From Pantoea sp. CCBC3-3-1 (lineage in GTDB: Bacteria; Pseudomonadota; Gammaproteobacteria; Enterobacterales; Enterobacteriaceae), in assembly GCF_007981265.1 (NCBI RefSeq), contig NZ_CP034363.1, positions 3,038,001-3,102,000 of the forward strand: a stretch of 64,000 nt of DNA, written 5' to 3'. The first letter of the stretch is position 1; the number at the start of each line of letters is the position of its first letter. The notes beneath the pieces are model-generated. The model did no database searches and had not been told where the DNA came from. It was given only the letters and a program-made list of their open reading frames with translations. The position numbers and the translations under genes were made by a program. Shown one piece after another: positions 1 to 7,867 of the stretch.

Positions 1-725
1 ACGCCCACGCCCAGCCCAAGCTCGACGTACGTTTTTACCACGTCAGAATCCTGAGCGCTCAGCACGATATCTGGCGTCAGTCCCGCCGCATGAAATGCCC
101 GGTCAACACGCGAACGGCCGGTAATGCCCTGGCGGTAGGTAATCAACGGATAGCGGCTCAGTGCAGCCAGTGAAACAGGCTGTTCCTGCTCCAGTTCGTG
201 TCCCTTTGGCACCAGCAGCGCATGATGCCAGCTGAACCAGGGGAAAGCAGCAAGAGAAGGGTTATTAACTACCTGCTCGCTGGCAATCCCGATATCGGCT
301 TCCCCGGCCACCAGCATGGAGACGATTTCCTGCGGCGAGCCCTGATTTAATTCAAGGCGAACGTTGGGATAGAGCGCGCGAAAAGCCTTGATCACTTTCG
401 GCAGGCTGTAGCGTGCCTGAGTGTGCGTGGTGGCGATAGTCAGCACCCCACTGGATTCATTGGTGAACACGTCGGCCAGGCGACGGACCTTCCCTGCTTC
501 ATCGAGAATGCGTTCGGCAATATTCAACAGCGCTTTACCGGGTTCGGTCATACCGAGCAGACGCTTACCGCGGCGGATAAAGATCTCCACGCCCAGTTCA
601 TCTTCCAGATCGCGTATATGGCGACTGACCCCGGATTGGGAGGTGAACAGCGCATTCGCCACTTCGGTAAGATTAAACTCGCAGCGTGCCGCTTCCCTGA
701 TGATCTTAAGTTGCTGAAAATTCAC
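1..725 (-). CDS. cbl: LysR-family regulator Cbl (CysB-like), 3' end cut by window edge
   Basis: The first 241 residues of a LysR-type regulator are visible; the C-terminus lies beyond base 1. The N-terminus reads VNFQQLKIIREAARCEFNLT followed by a winged HTH (TEVANALFTSQSGVSRHIRDLE), then the CysB/Cbl-specific stretch RRGKRLLGMTEPGKALL and effector-domain signatures TTHTQARY and YRQGITGRSR. This matches Cbl of enteric bacteria, which activates ssu and tau sulfonate genes when sulfate is scarce and responds to adenosine phosphosulfate. The start is a GTG at 723-725. It lies 136 bp downstream of nac in the same direction, the arrangement known in E. coli. Its position close to an island full of sulfonate-type genes is suggestive. 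Paralogue CysB is the main alternative; the neighbouring nac favours Cbl. Confidence 0.9.
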   Translation of the reverse strand, partial: MNFQQLKIIREAARCEFNLTEVANALFTSQSGVSRHIRDLEDELGVEIFIRRGKRLLGMTEPGKALLNIAERILDEAGKVRRLADVFTNESSGVLTIATTHTQARYSLPKVIKAFRALYPNVRLELNQGSPQEIVSMLVAGEADIGIASEQVVNNPSLAAFPWFSWHHALLVPKGHELEQEQPVSLAALSRYPLITYRQGITGRSRVDRAFHAAGLTPDIVLSAQDSDVVKTYVELGLGVG

Positions 726-835
726 GTGCGCTCCTCCCTCTGTTATCTGTTGGTTTAGGTCATGTTAATGACGCTTATTGATAGCAACAAATAATAAAAA
801 GAGGTTTTATATGCTTTTTAGCGATAAAGAAGTGA

Positions 836-853
836 GGCGCGCGGTGGCGCGCC
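836..853 (-). terminator. GC hairpin between nac and cbl (weak terminator or processing site)
   Basis: Arms GGCGCGC and GCGCGCC form a 7-bp stem just after the nac stop codon. No run of T follows directly on the minus strand, so it may only attenuate transcription into cbl or be a chance GC palindrome. Confidence 0.3.
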
Positions 854-861
854 CAACGAGA

Positions 862-1779
862 TTAGCTCACTAACATCAGTTCGCGATCTTCAACCATCGG
901 CTTGTTCAGCAGCGACAGCAGAATATTTTTTACGGCCTGGGCCGATGGAGAAAGAGGCAGGCGGGCGGAGACGTTTAGCGACAGCGGCAGATTCAGCGTC
1001 GGACTGTTAATGCGCGCCATCCAGGCGTTGGTAGAACTGACCAGCGCGCGGGCGGCTGACTCAGGCAGAACGGTCACGCCCATTCCGCTGGAGACGGCGG
1101 CGGTTAGCGTTGCGATAGACTCAATTTCACCGATGATTCGGGCGCTAAGGCGGCGCAAGGAAAATGCCTCGTCGACGCGCTTACGCACTGCGCTGTAGTC
1201 ACGCGGCAGGAACAGGTTCATGGCTGCCACATCGGCCAGATCAACATTTTGTCCCGGGCAGTCGCTGGCACCAACCAGATAAAGTTCCTCTTTCATCAGC
1301 GGCGTGCTGGTGATCCCTGCCGTTGGCGCCCGGTCGTAAAGCACAGCCATATCAAGCTGGCCATTCATCACTTTTTCGTTTAGTGATGTGCCGCTGTTTT
1401 CGTGTAGATAAACCAGGATATCTGGAAACTGTTCACGTACGGTGTGCAGCAACGGCATGGTAAGCGATGAGGCTGCCGTGCCGGGAGCCAGCCCGATAGA
1501 GACCTGTCCATTCAGCGCCTGGCCTGCATTAATGACTGCCGTTTGTGCCTGTTCACACTGCCGTAAAATGGTACGGGCATGAGCATAAAGAATTTTGCCG
1601 GCTTCCGTTGGAGTCACGCCACGCTTGGTACGGATCAGCAGTTGCTGGTCCAGTTCATTCTCCAGCGTCGCGACCTGCTGACTGAGTGCAGGCTGTGCAA
1701 TATGCAGCACTTCTGCTGCCTGAGTCAGGCTGCCGATATCGACGATTTTTACAAAATACTTCAGTCGTCTTAAGTTCAT
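862..1779 (-). CDS. nac: Nitrogen assimilation regulatory protein Nac (LysR family)
   Basis: A 305-residue LysR regulator starting MNLRRLKYFVKIVDIGSLTQ, with the HTH AAEVLHIAQPALSQQVATLE and the substrate-binding domain typical of Nac (GMGVTVLPESAAR near residue 225). Nac couples sigma54/NtrC nitrogen control to sigma70 promoters such as hut, put, ure and gdhA; it binds DNA without a co-effector. An upstream in-frame ATG exists at 1899, but ATG 1779 is preceded by ACGGAGG and begins exactly where the family begins. The upstream DNA carries a sigma54-type promoter and an NtrC-like site, which independently supports the call. Confidence 0.93.
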   Translation of the reverse strand: MNLRRLKYFVKIVDIGSLTQAAEVLHIAQPALSQQVATLENELDQQLLIRTKRGVTPTEAGKILYAHARTILRQCEQAQTAVINAGQALNGQVSIGLAPGTAASSLTMPLLHTVREQFPDILVYLHENSGTSLNEKVMNGQLDMAVLYDRAPTAGITSTPLMKEELYLVGASDCPGQNVDLADVAAMNLFLPRDYSAVRKRVDEAFSLRRLSARIIGEIESIATLTAAVSSGMGVTVLPESAARALVSSTNAWMARINSPTLNLPLSLNVSARLPLSPSAQAVKNILLSLLNKPMVEDRELMLVS

Positions 1780-1857
1780 TTTGCCTCCGTCACGGATCCC
1801 GAATGCCATTGCTATGGCGGTAAGAAATAAGTTTTCTCTCTGGTACGGGAATGTTAT

Positions 1858-1873
1858 TGCAAGCGTCATGCCA
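1858..1873 (-). promoter_or_regulatory. Sigma54-type promoter of nac
   Basis: On the minus strand the sequence reads TGGCATGACGCTTGCA, with GG of the -24 element and GC of the -12 element separated by 10 bp, matching the RpoN consensus TGGCAY-N6-TTGCW closely. Transcription would start near 1847, giving a leader of about 68 nt to the nac ATG. Nac is known to be RpoN-dependent in Klebsiella and E. coli. Confidence 0.75.
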
Positions 1874-2001
1874 GAAGTTGCCAAATAAGCACCCGGCAAT
1901 GCGTAAGGTCGCTAACAGGCGGTTTAATAAGAGAATCTGATTATCACCGGGGGAGTAATCAATTTTATTCATAGTGTGGAGGAAAAGGCGCAACATGGGT
2001 C

Positions 2002-2018
2002 TGCACTGCGATGGTGCG
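2002..2018. promoter_or_regulatory. NtrC-like enhancer site upstream of nac
   Basis: TGCACTGCGATGGTGCG is close to the NtrC dyad TGCACC-N5-GGTGCA and lies about 160 bp upstream of the predicted nac start of transcription, a usual enhancer distance. Confidence 0.6.
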
Positions 2019-2118
2019 AAAAATGCTATCAGGGTGTGCATGTTAACGTTTACACCTGCGCGTTTGTATAACCTCTCTGCCCGGAAACCGACCTTTTGGC
2101 GTTGAAAAGCTCATGAAA

Positions 2119-2141
2119 GCCGGAGCACGCGCGTCTCCGGC
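2119..2141 (-). terminator. Hairpin after the sugar ABC operon
   Basis: Arms GCCGGAG (2119-2125) and CTCCGGC (2135-2141) enclose a 9-nt loop, 17 bp beyond the permease stop codon. On the minus strand the stem is followed by TTTC only, so termination may be partial. Confidence 0.5.
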
Positions 2142-2157
2142 AGACTTTCAGACAGGA

Positions 2158-3186
2158 TCAGCGTTTTTTACGGTTGCGGTACATATCGATTGAAACGGCG
2201 CTGACAATGATGATGCCTTTGATAATGTCCTGCACGTAAGCGTCTACACCCACAAAGGTGAACCCGCTTTTGATCAGCCCTAAAATCGCTGCGCCGATCA
2301 GCGTTCCGGTAATCCGCCCTACGCCCCCCATTAAACTGCTGCCGCCAATCACCGTTGCGGCAATGGCATCCAGTTCGTACGACATACCCATGCTGGACTG
2401 TCCGCTACTGACGCGCGCTGCCAGCACCACGCCGGCCAGCCCGGACAGGCCGCCTGCAATGGTATAGACGATCACCAGGTATTTATTGACGTTAATACCG
2501 GAGACTTTCGCCGAGGTCATGTTGCCGCCAATGGCGTAAACATATTTACCGTAGCGGGTATGTTTGAGCGCGATATGAAAGATCACCGCAACCACCAGGA
2601 AGATGATAACCGGCATCGCCCCCTGACCAATGGCCGTAAAGCTGTCGGAGAGAAAGCTGATGGGATTGCCCTGCGTATAGTACTGCGCCAGGCCGCGGGC
2701 CGAGACCATCATGCCCAGCGTAGCAATAAAGGGGGGAATACCGGTTTTAGTAATTAATACGCCGTTCACTACACCACAGAGGAAGCCAACCCCAATGCCC
2801 GCGACTATCGGTACAACGGCAGGCATATTGACCAGCGAGGGAAACATCGGCGACAGACTGTCGGAGGTCTGCGCCAGGCTGGCGGCCACTACCGCCGCTA
2901 AAGCAATCACCGAGCCTGAAGAAAGGTCGATGCCGGTGGTGATAATGACCTGCGTCACTCCAACGGCAATAATGCCGATAATGGCCACCTGTAAGATAAT
3001 CAGTACCAGCCGATTAGGATTCATCAGGAACGACTGGTCGCGAACGTACCAGCCAAATCCTTCAAAAATCAGCGCGATGCCGATCATCACCAGAAAAATG
3101 CCGGTATCTTTTGGCAATTTACCTTTCAGACTGCTGATAAAAGAAGCCGAGGGCTGCCGCTCAGTATTCATTTTTACATCACTCAT
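2158..3186 (-). CDS. Sugar ABC transporter permease (RbsC-like)
   Basis: A 342-residue integral membrane protein of the ribose/xylose/inositol permease family (BPD_transp_2). Segments such as VTQVIITTGIDLSSGSVIAL and the coupling region (GRITGTLIGAAILGLIKSG) are diagnostic. It would form the membrane channel for the ATPase and binding protein encoded just upstream in the same operon (16 bp after the ATPase stop). The exact sugar cannot be read from the permease; ribose, myo-inositol or a related pentose/polyol are plausible. Confidence 0.9.
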   Translation of the reverse strand: MSDVKMNTERQPSASFISSLKGKLPKDTGIFLVMIGIALIFEGFGWYVRDQSFLMNPNRLVLIILQVAIIGIIAVGVTQVIITTGIDLSSGSVIALAAVVAASLAQTSDSLSPMFPSLVNMPAVVPIVAGIGVGFLCGVVNGVLITKTGIPPFIATLGMMVSARGLAQYYTQGNPISFLSDSFTAIGQGAMPVIIFLVVAVIFHIALKHTRYGKYVYAIGGNMTSAKVSGINVNKYLVIVYTIAGGLSGLAGVVLAARVSSGQSSMGMSYELDAIAATVIGGSSLMGGVGRITGTLIGAAILGLIKSGFTFVGVDAYVQDIIKGIIIVSAVSIDMYRNRKKR

Positions 3187-3202
3187 AACTTAACCTCACA
3201 CC

Positions 3203-4687
3203 TTATTCGGATGCCAACGACAGTATGGTTTCCTGATCGGCTTCTTCTTTATTGAGGATGCCGGTGATGCGACCGCCGTGCATCACCATCACCCGGTCAC
3301 TCATGCCCAGAATTTCAGGCAGCTCTGAAGAGACCATAATGATGGCGACACCGCGGTTCGCCAGTTCGCTAATCAGTCGGTAAATTTCCGCTTTGGCACC
3401 CACATCGATACCGCGCGTTGGCTCATCCAGAATCAGGACTTTTGGCTGAGCCAGCAGCCAGCGGGCAATCAACACTTTTTGCTGGTTGCCGCCGCTGAGG
3501 TTATTGATAATTTGATCCATCGTGGGCGTTTTAATATTCAGCCGGCGGATCTGCTCCATGCAATCTTTCGCCATCTGCATATGGCTGACGAAGCCCGCTT
3601 TGCTGCTGTATTCCGGCATGTTGACGATGCTCATGTTTTCCATTACCGACAGCACCAGAAACAGCCCGGACTTCTTGCGATCTTCGGTAAGAAACGCCAG
3701 CCCCTTTTCAATTGCCGTTGAAGGAGAATCGATGTTAACCGGCACGCCATCAATCAGGATTTCGCCGCCGTCCAGGCTGGTCATGCCAAACAGGCTTTCC
3801 ATCACTTCACTGCGTCCCGCGCCAACCAGGCCGGCAACGCCGAGGATTTCTCCTCTGCGAACGCTGAAGTTGATGTCATGAAAAACATCTTTGCGATGCA
3901 GGTTGCGTACGGTCAGGACATCTTCACCGATATCATTATTGAATTTTGGGAACAGCTGGGTCAGCTCGCGTCCCACCATTTGGGTGATTAACGACTGGCG
4001 GGTATAGCTTTCGGTGGTATTGCTGGCCACCCATGCACCATCGCGAAAAACGCTTACTTCGTCGGTGATAGTAAAAATCTCATCCATTTTGTGGCTGATA
4101 TAGATGATGGCTTTGCCCTGCTCACGTAAATCGCGAATGATGGCGAACAGATGCGAGACTTCTGTTTCGGTCAGCGCTGAAGTCGGTTCATCCATAATCA
4201 CCACATCCGCATTCCACGAGACCGCTTTGGCGATTTCGACCATCTGCTGTGCCGCAATACTTAAATCTCCCACCTGCTGTTCGGGCTTCAGGCGGATATT
4301 CAGCTTACTTAGCAAATCACGCGTTAGCTTGTTCAGCTTTCCGTGGTCGACGAAACCGTATTTCATCGGCTCGCGGCCCAGCCAGATGTTTTCGGCCACG
4401 GTCATATAAGGCACCAGGTTGAGTTCCTGATGGATCATTGAGATCCCGGAACGTAGCGCATCCAGCGTGTCCTGAAACTGCACCGCCTCACCTTTAACCC
4501 GGATCTTGCCCTCATCGGGTCGATAAATCCCAATAAGGCATTTCATCAGCGTCGATTTCCCCGCCCCGTTCTCACCCATCAATGCGTGGACTGTGCCCGC
4601 CTTAACGCGCAGAGAGACATTATTTAAGGCTTTTACGCCCGGGAAAAACTTGCTGATCCCTTCGGCTTCCAGCGCATATGCGACCAT
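3203..4687 (-). CDS. Sugar ABC transporter ATP-binding protein (RbsA-like, double ATPase)
   Basis: 494 residues with two tandem ABC domains, as in RbsA/MglA/XylG. The first domain has a canonical Walker A (GENGAGKST, near residue 38) and the motif MDEPTSALTE; the second has the usual degenerate P-loop (GLVGAGRSE) with an intact LSGGNQQK signature and LDEPTRGIDVGAK. The ATG at 4685-4687 is preceded by GAGGTGA. It powers uptake of the sugar bound by the periplasmic protein at 4701-5624; the gap of 13 bp indicates co-transcription. Confidence 0.92.
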   Translation of the reverse strand: MVAYALEAEGISKFFPGVKALNNVSLRVKAGTVHALMGENGAGKSTLMKCLIGIYRPDEGKIRVKGEAVQFQDTLDALRSGISMIHQELNLVPYMTVAENIWLGREPMKYGFVDHGKLNKLTRDLLSKLNIRLKPEQQVGDLSIAAQQMVEIAKAVSWNADVVIMDEPTSALTETEVSHLFAIIRDLREQGKAIIYISHKMDEIFTITDEVSVFRDGAWVASNTTESYTRQSLITQMVGRELTQLFPKFNNDIGEDVLTVRNLHRKDVFHDINFSVRRGEILGVAGLVGAGRSEVMESLFGMTSLDGGEILIDGVPVNIDSPSTAIEKGLAFLTEDRKKSGLFLVLSVMENMSIVNMPEYSSKAGFVSHMQMAKDCMEQIRRLNIKTPTMDQIINNLSGGNQQKVLIARWLLAQPKVLILDEPTRGIDVGAKAEIYRLISELANRGVAIIMVSSELPEILGMSDRVMVMHGGRITGILNKEEADQETILSLASE

Positions 4688-4700
4688 ATATCACCTCGGG

Positions 4701-5624
4701 TTATTTCTGATTCATGGTGGTGAACTTCGCCATATTTTCTTTGGTAATCAGCTGGAATGGGATATCGACAAGCTTCTGAGCATTTTCACCTTTCGCCAGT
4801 TTGACCGCCGTCTGCACCGCGCCTTCGCCCTGCCCTTTGGCATCCTGGAAAACGGTAGCGACCATTTTGCCATTTTTGATCATCTGCAAGGCGTCAGGCG
4901 TACCATCCACACCGGCAACCAGGATGTGAGACGCATTTTTCCCCAATGCCTGAAGGGCACCGATGGCCATTTCATCATTGTTAGCCGCGATAGCCTGGAT
5001 ATCGTCACCGGCGGTCAGCCAGTTACTGACCACATCGACGGCATCGTTACGGGTGAATTTAGCGGTTTGCTGCTGGGTGATTTTCAGGCCGGGATAGTTA
5101 GCGATTACGGCTTTAACGCCTTTCGTACGCTCACGAGTAGATTCGTTCGCCAAATCGCCTAACAGAATGGCGACGTTGCCTTTGTAATTGAGGTTTTTCG
5201 CCAGCGCTTCCATTTGCAGACGACCGGCCAGCTCGGAATCCGAACCGACGTAGGCCATTTTGCCAGTCAGTTCTGCCGCGGGGCGACGGTTAACAAAGAT
5301 GAGCGGAACCCCTGCCTTACTGGCCTGATCCATAATCGGCTTAACCGCGTTGGTATCGACCGGGTTAACGATAATGGCATCAACGCCCTGCCCGATAAAA
5401 TTCTGTACCTGCTGTAACTGTTGAGCGACATCCCCTTTGGCATCTTCGATTTGGCCTTTAACCTGCTCTTTCTGCATCTCCTTTTGCATTGAGGTGCGAA
5501 CTATCGTCAGAAAGTTGTCATCGAACAAGGCCATCGATACGCCGATCTGGAGATCTTTCGCCAGGCAGACAACCGGTAACAGACACACTAACAGCGATGC
5601 TAAAATCTTGTGTTTCACGTTCAT
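4701..5624 (-). CDS. Periplasmic sugar-binding protein (RbsB-like)
   Basis: 307 residues: signal peptide (residues 1-22, ending VVCLA), then a type I periplasmic binding fold of the peripla_BP_4/RbsB class with the motifs GVDAIIVNPVDTNAV, IAANNDEMAIGALQAL and VAGVDGTPDAL. First gene of a binding protein-ATPase-permease operon, so it probably follows the promoter in the 5625-6000 region. It resembles inositol/ribose binders, but the ligand is not certain. No dedicated regulator or kinase gene lies beside it. Confidence 0.9.
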   Translation of the reverse strand: MNVKHKILASLLVCLLPVVCLAKDLQIGVSMALFDDNFLTIVRTSMQKEMQKEQVKGQIEDAKGDVAQQLQQVQNFIGQGVDAIIVNPVDTNAVKPIMDQASKAGVPLIFVNRRPAAELTGKMAYVGSDSELAGRLQMEALAKNLNYKGNVAILLGDLANESTRERTKGVKAVIANYPGLKITQQQTAKFTRNDAVDVVSNWLTAGDDIQAIAANNDEMAIGALQALGKNASHILVAGVDGTPDALQMIKNGKMVATVFQDAKGQGEGAVQTAVKLAKGENAQKLVDIPFQLITKENMAKFTTMNQK

Positions 5625-6082
5625 GGCAGGGCCCTTTTATCGTTAGCATGCGCGGCTGGCTGGACCTCGAATGAAAGATATCTTTTACATTCACTCAACT
5701 TCACCGGCGACTTTATGAGAATCCACAGGTTTTAAAACGTCTTGCAAGCGTCGCTACAGAGCGAGTGATCTTACATTTAATCTTTTTTAATCAATAAATT
5801 AAATTCAAAATGGCGTTTCACTTTTTGAGGCTTTTCTGAAGCTCACGGCAAGCCAGTTTGTTTGTTTCATAATTAACACGTTTGAAACATTTACTATGAA
5901 AGCACCGAAATGGCTGTTTTAAAAATGACAAATAACGAAAATTTGACAGACCTCTAACATCAGTGCGGCAATCGCATCAAAGTGGGATCTGGCGCATGAG
6001 ATTGGATTTTGTTCATTCGGGCGGCAAAAACGGCAGATTGCTGGTTTTACAGGCGTTCAGACGGGAAAGTTGCAATCGCCCT
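5625..6082. other. Intergenic region upstream of sugar operon and tRNA-Asn
   Basis: AT-rich DNA with no credible gene. It should hold the promoter of the sugar operon (minus strand). A dyad with arms GTTTCA (5864-5869) and TGAAAC (5883-5888), spacer 13 bp, could be an operator, but no regulator is encoded beside it. Confidence 0.4.
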
Positions 6083-6111
6083 TTGACATCCTTCGGGGCC
6101 ATCGCTAATAT
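6083..6111 (+). promoter_or_regulatory. Sigma70 promoter of tRNA-Asn
   Basis: A perfect -35 TTGACA (6083-6088) and -10 TAATAT (6106-6111) are separated by 17 bp and followed by a GC-rich discriminator (TCGCCCC), as expected for a strong, stringently controlled stable-RNA promoter. The tRNA begins 17 bp after the -10 box. Confidence 0.85.
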
Positions 6112-6128
6112 TCGCCCCACTAACCGAT

Positions 6129-6204
6129 TCCTCTGTAGTTCAGTCGGTAGAACGGCGGACTGTTAATCCGTATGTCACTGGTTCGAGTCCAGTCAGAGGA
6201 GCCA
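6129..6204 (+). tRNA. tRNA-Asn (anticodon GTT)
   Basis: A 76-nt cloverleaf with encoded CCA: acceptor arms TCCTCTG and CAGAGGA, discriminator G, anticodon GTT at 6162-6164 and T-loop GTTCGAGTC. As far as I recall it is identical to the E. coli asparagine tRNAs. Its 3' end is the left copy of the 17-bp repeat bounding the 36-kb island; asparagine tRNA genes are known integration sites, for example of the Yersinia high-pathogenicity island. Integration has kept the tRNA intact. Confidence 0.97.
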
Positions 6205-6206
6205 AA
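6190..6206 (+). repeat. Left direct repeat (attL) of the island
   Basis: CAGTCAGAGGAGCCAAA covers the last 15 nt of tRNA-Asn plus two bases and recurs exactly at 42226-42242. It is nearly the att core described for asn-tRNA islands of the Yersinia HPI type (CCAGTCAGAGGAGCCAA). Confidence 0.85.
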
Positions 6207-6214
6207 TTCGAGAA

Positions 6215-6244
6215 GCCTGCTCAGGAAACTGAGCGGGCTTTTTT
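6215..6244 (+). terminator. Intrinsic terminator after tRNA-Asn
   Basis: A 10-bp stem (GCCTGCTCAG / CTGAGCGGGC, one G-T pair) with a GAAA loop is followed by six T. A sister terminator with the same loop lies after the right repeat at 42252-42282. Confidence 0.9.
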
Positions 6245-6680
6245 CTTTTCTGACATCTGTTCAAATGTTCCACAACAAATGTTCAATGACAGTCAACACC
6301 ACAGAGAATAACTCACAGGGAAAGCAAGCCGCGATGCGTCATCATTCTTTTATCAGGCGAAGCCTGTTCTCTCTTTAATAAACTCTGATTGTGATGATGC
6401 CAGCCTGAAATGGGCAAGCGGGTAACTGATACCCACCCCGGACAACATTGCCTGACAAAAAAGCGCAATCAGTATCTCCTGCCAATGATATCGACCTGCT
6501 GATGCCTTATTTAACGCCGTAAAGCGTCAAAATATGACGTTAAAGCGAATCACTGTTAATAACGAATAAACAACGCCCTTTAAGGTCGCGTTTATTTTAA
6601 CAACATTCCCAATCCGGGTTGATAAATAACCTTAAGCCTGGATATGGATAAACTTTGCCATAATTAGTATTTCCCCTCGC
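6245..6680. other. Left end of island, no recognisable gene
   Basis: About 440 bp after the tRNA terminator in which P4-type islands usually carry an integrase gene. I find no integrase or excisionase remnant in any frame, only short ORFs without recognisable motifs. Confidence 0.5.
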
Positions 6681-6697
6681 AATAACCCTTTGTTATT
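6681..6697. promoter_or_regulatory. Dyad AATAAC-N5-GTTATT upstream of the SsuD-like gene
   Basis: Perfect 6-bp inverted arms with a 5-bp spacer; the inner TAAC/GTTA also makes a LysR-type T-N11-A box. It ends 36 bp before the GTG of the first island operon. The same arms, with other spacings, occur upstream of 11027 and of 63812. A CysB/Cbl or other LysR site is conceivable but unproven. Confidence 0.4.
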
Positions 6698-6733
6698 CCT
6701 TTGGTTCCTGTTTGTATTGCTTTGAGAACCACC

Positions 6734-7867
6734 GTGGAAATTTACTGGTATCTGACCGCGCCAGACGGTCATCAACCCTGGGCCGCCTCCGGCAGCCGGC
6801 AGGTCAACTACGCCTATTTCCAGCAGGTCGCCCGCGCGGTAGATCATCTGGGTTTTACCGGCGCGCTGCTGGCGACCGGTGCACATGATCCCTGGATTCT
6901 GGGGGCGTCACTTATTCCCTATACCGAACGCATGAAATTCCTGATTGCTATCCAGCCGGGTCTGATCTCACCCACCCTGCTTGCCAAAATGGCCGTGACG
7001 TTTAACCAGTTTTCGAAAGGCCGGGTGCTGCTCAACGTGGTCAGCGGTGATAAAAATACGCTGGGCGCTTACGGCATGCACCTGGATCATGATGCCCGAT
7101 ATGATCTCAGTGACGAATTTTTGCAGGTGTTACGTCCCCTGCTTAATGAAGAAAATGTCAGCTTCAAAGGGGAACACCTGGATATTGAGAACGCCAGGCT
7201 GGCATTGAGCAATGGCGGATATCCCCCGCCACCGCTGTGGTTTGGTGGCTCCTCTGAAGCGGCACAGGAAGTCGCGGCAAAGCACATCGACACCTATCTC
7301 TCCTGGGGGGAAACACCGCCGCAGGCCGCAGAGAAAATCGCCCAGGTGAGAGCCAGAGCCGATAAACACCATCGCCAGTTACGCTACGGCATTCGTCTTT
7401 ATGTGATCGTGCGTGAAACCGATGAGCTTGCGTGGCAGGCGGTAGACGCGCTTTATGCCTCGATGGACGACAGCGCCATTGCCGCCCGGCAGCACCTGGC
7501 CCGCGGTTCAGACTCCGTAGGCCAGTCCCGTATGAGTGCTCTGCACAATGACCAGAAACCCGCCGATCCGCGCGAGCTGGAGATCTACCCCGGACTGTGG
7601 GCGGGCATTGGCCTGGTGCGTCCCGGACCTGGCACCGCTATCGTCGGCAGTCCGGAAACGGTAGAACGCACCCTGCGAGCCTATCAGCAGGCGGGGGTTG
7701 AGGTGTTTATCCTGTCCGGTTTCCCCTTACTGGAGGAAGCCTATCGCTTTAGCGAACTGGTGATGCCACGACTGTCACTCACCCCGCCGGATGACGCGGC
7801 AAAGAATACCTTTACCTGGGGAAATCTGTGGGATCGTCCGGTCGGAAGTGGAGATCCAGCGCAATGA
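6734..7867 (+). CDS. LLM-class flavin monooxygenase, alkanesulfonate monooxygenase (SsuD)-like
   Basis: 377 residues of the bacterial luciferase-like family, subgroup SsuD. Shared signatures include the N-terminal strand VEIYWYLTAPDG, SPTLLAKMAVTFNQFSKGR, PPPPLWFGGSSEAAQEVAAK, IRLYVIVRETDELAW, ARGSDSVGQSRMSALHN, YPGLWAGIGLVRPGPGTAIVG and ILSGFPLLEEAYRF. Such enzymes use FMNH2 and O2 to split C-S bonds of sulfonates, releasing sulfite and an aldehyde. I chose GTG 6734, which aligns with the SsuD N-terminus; TTG at 6701 and 6722 are alternatives. First gene of an operon; its stop overlaps the next start (ATGA). No FMN reductase gene lies nearby, so a host reductase must supply FMNH2. Substrate unknown. 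Confidence 0.85.
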   Translation: MEIYWYLTAPDGHQPWAASGSRQVNYAYFQQVARAVDHLGFTGALLATGAHDPWILGASLIPYTERMKFLIAIQPGLISPTLLAKMAVTFNQFSKGRVLLNVVSGDKNTLGAYGMHLDHDARYDLSDEFLQVLRPLLNEENVSFKGEHLDIENARLALSNGGYPPPPLWFGGSSEAAQEVAAKHIDTYLSWGETPPQAAEKIAQVRARADKHHRQLRYGIRLYVIVRETDELAWQAVDALYASMDDSAIAARQHLARGSDSVGQSRMSALHNDQKPADPRELEIYPGLWAGIGLVRPGPGTAIVGSPETVERTLRAYQQAGVEVFILSGFPLLEEAYRFSELVMPRLSLTPPDDAAKNTFTWGNLWDRPVGSGDPAQ

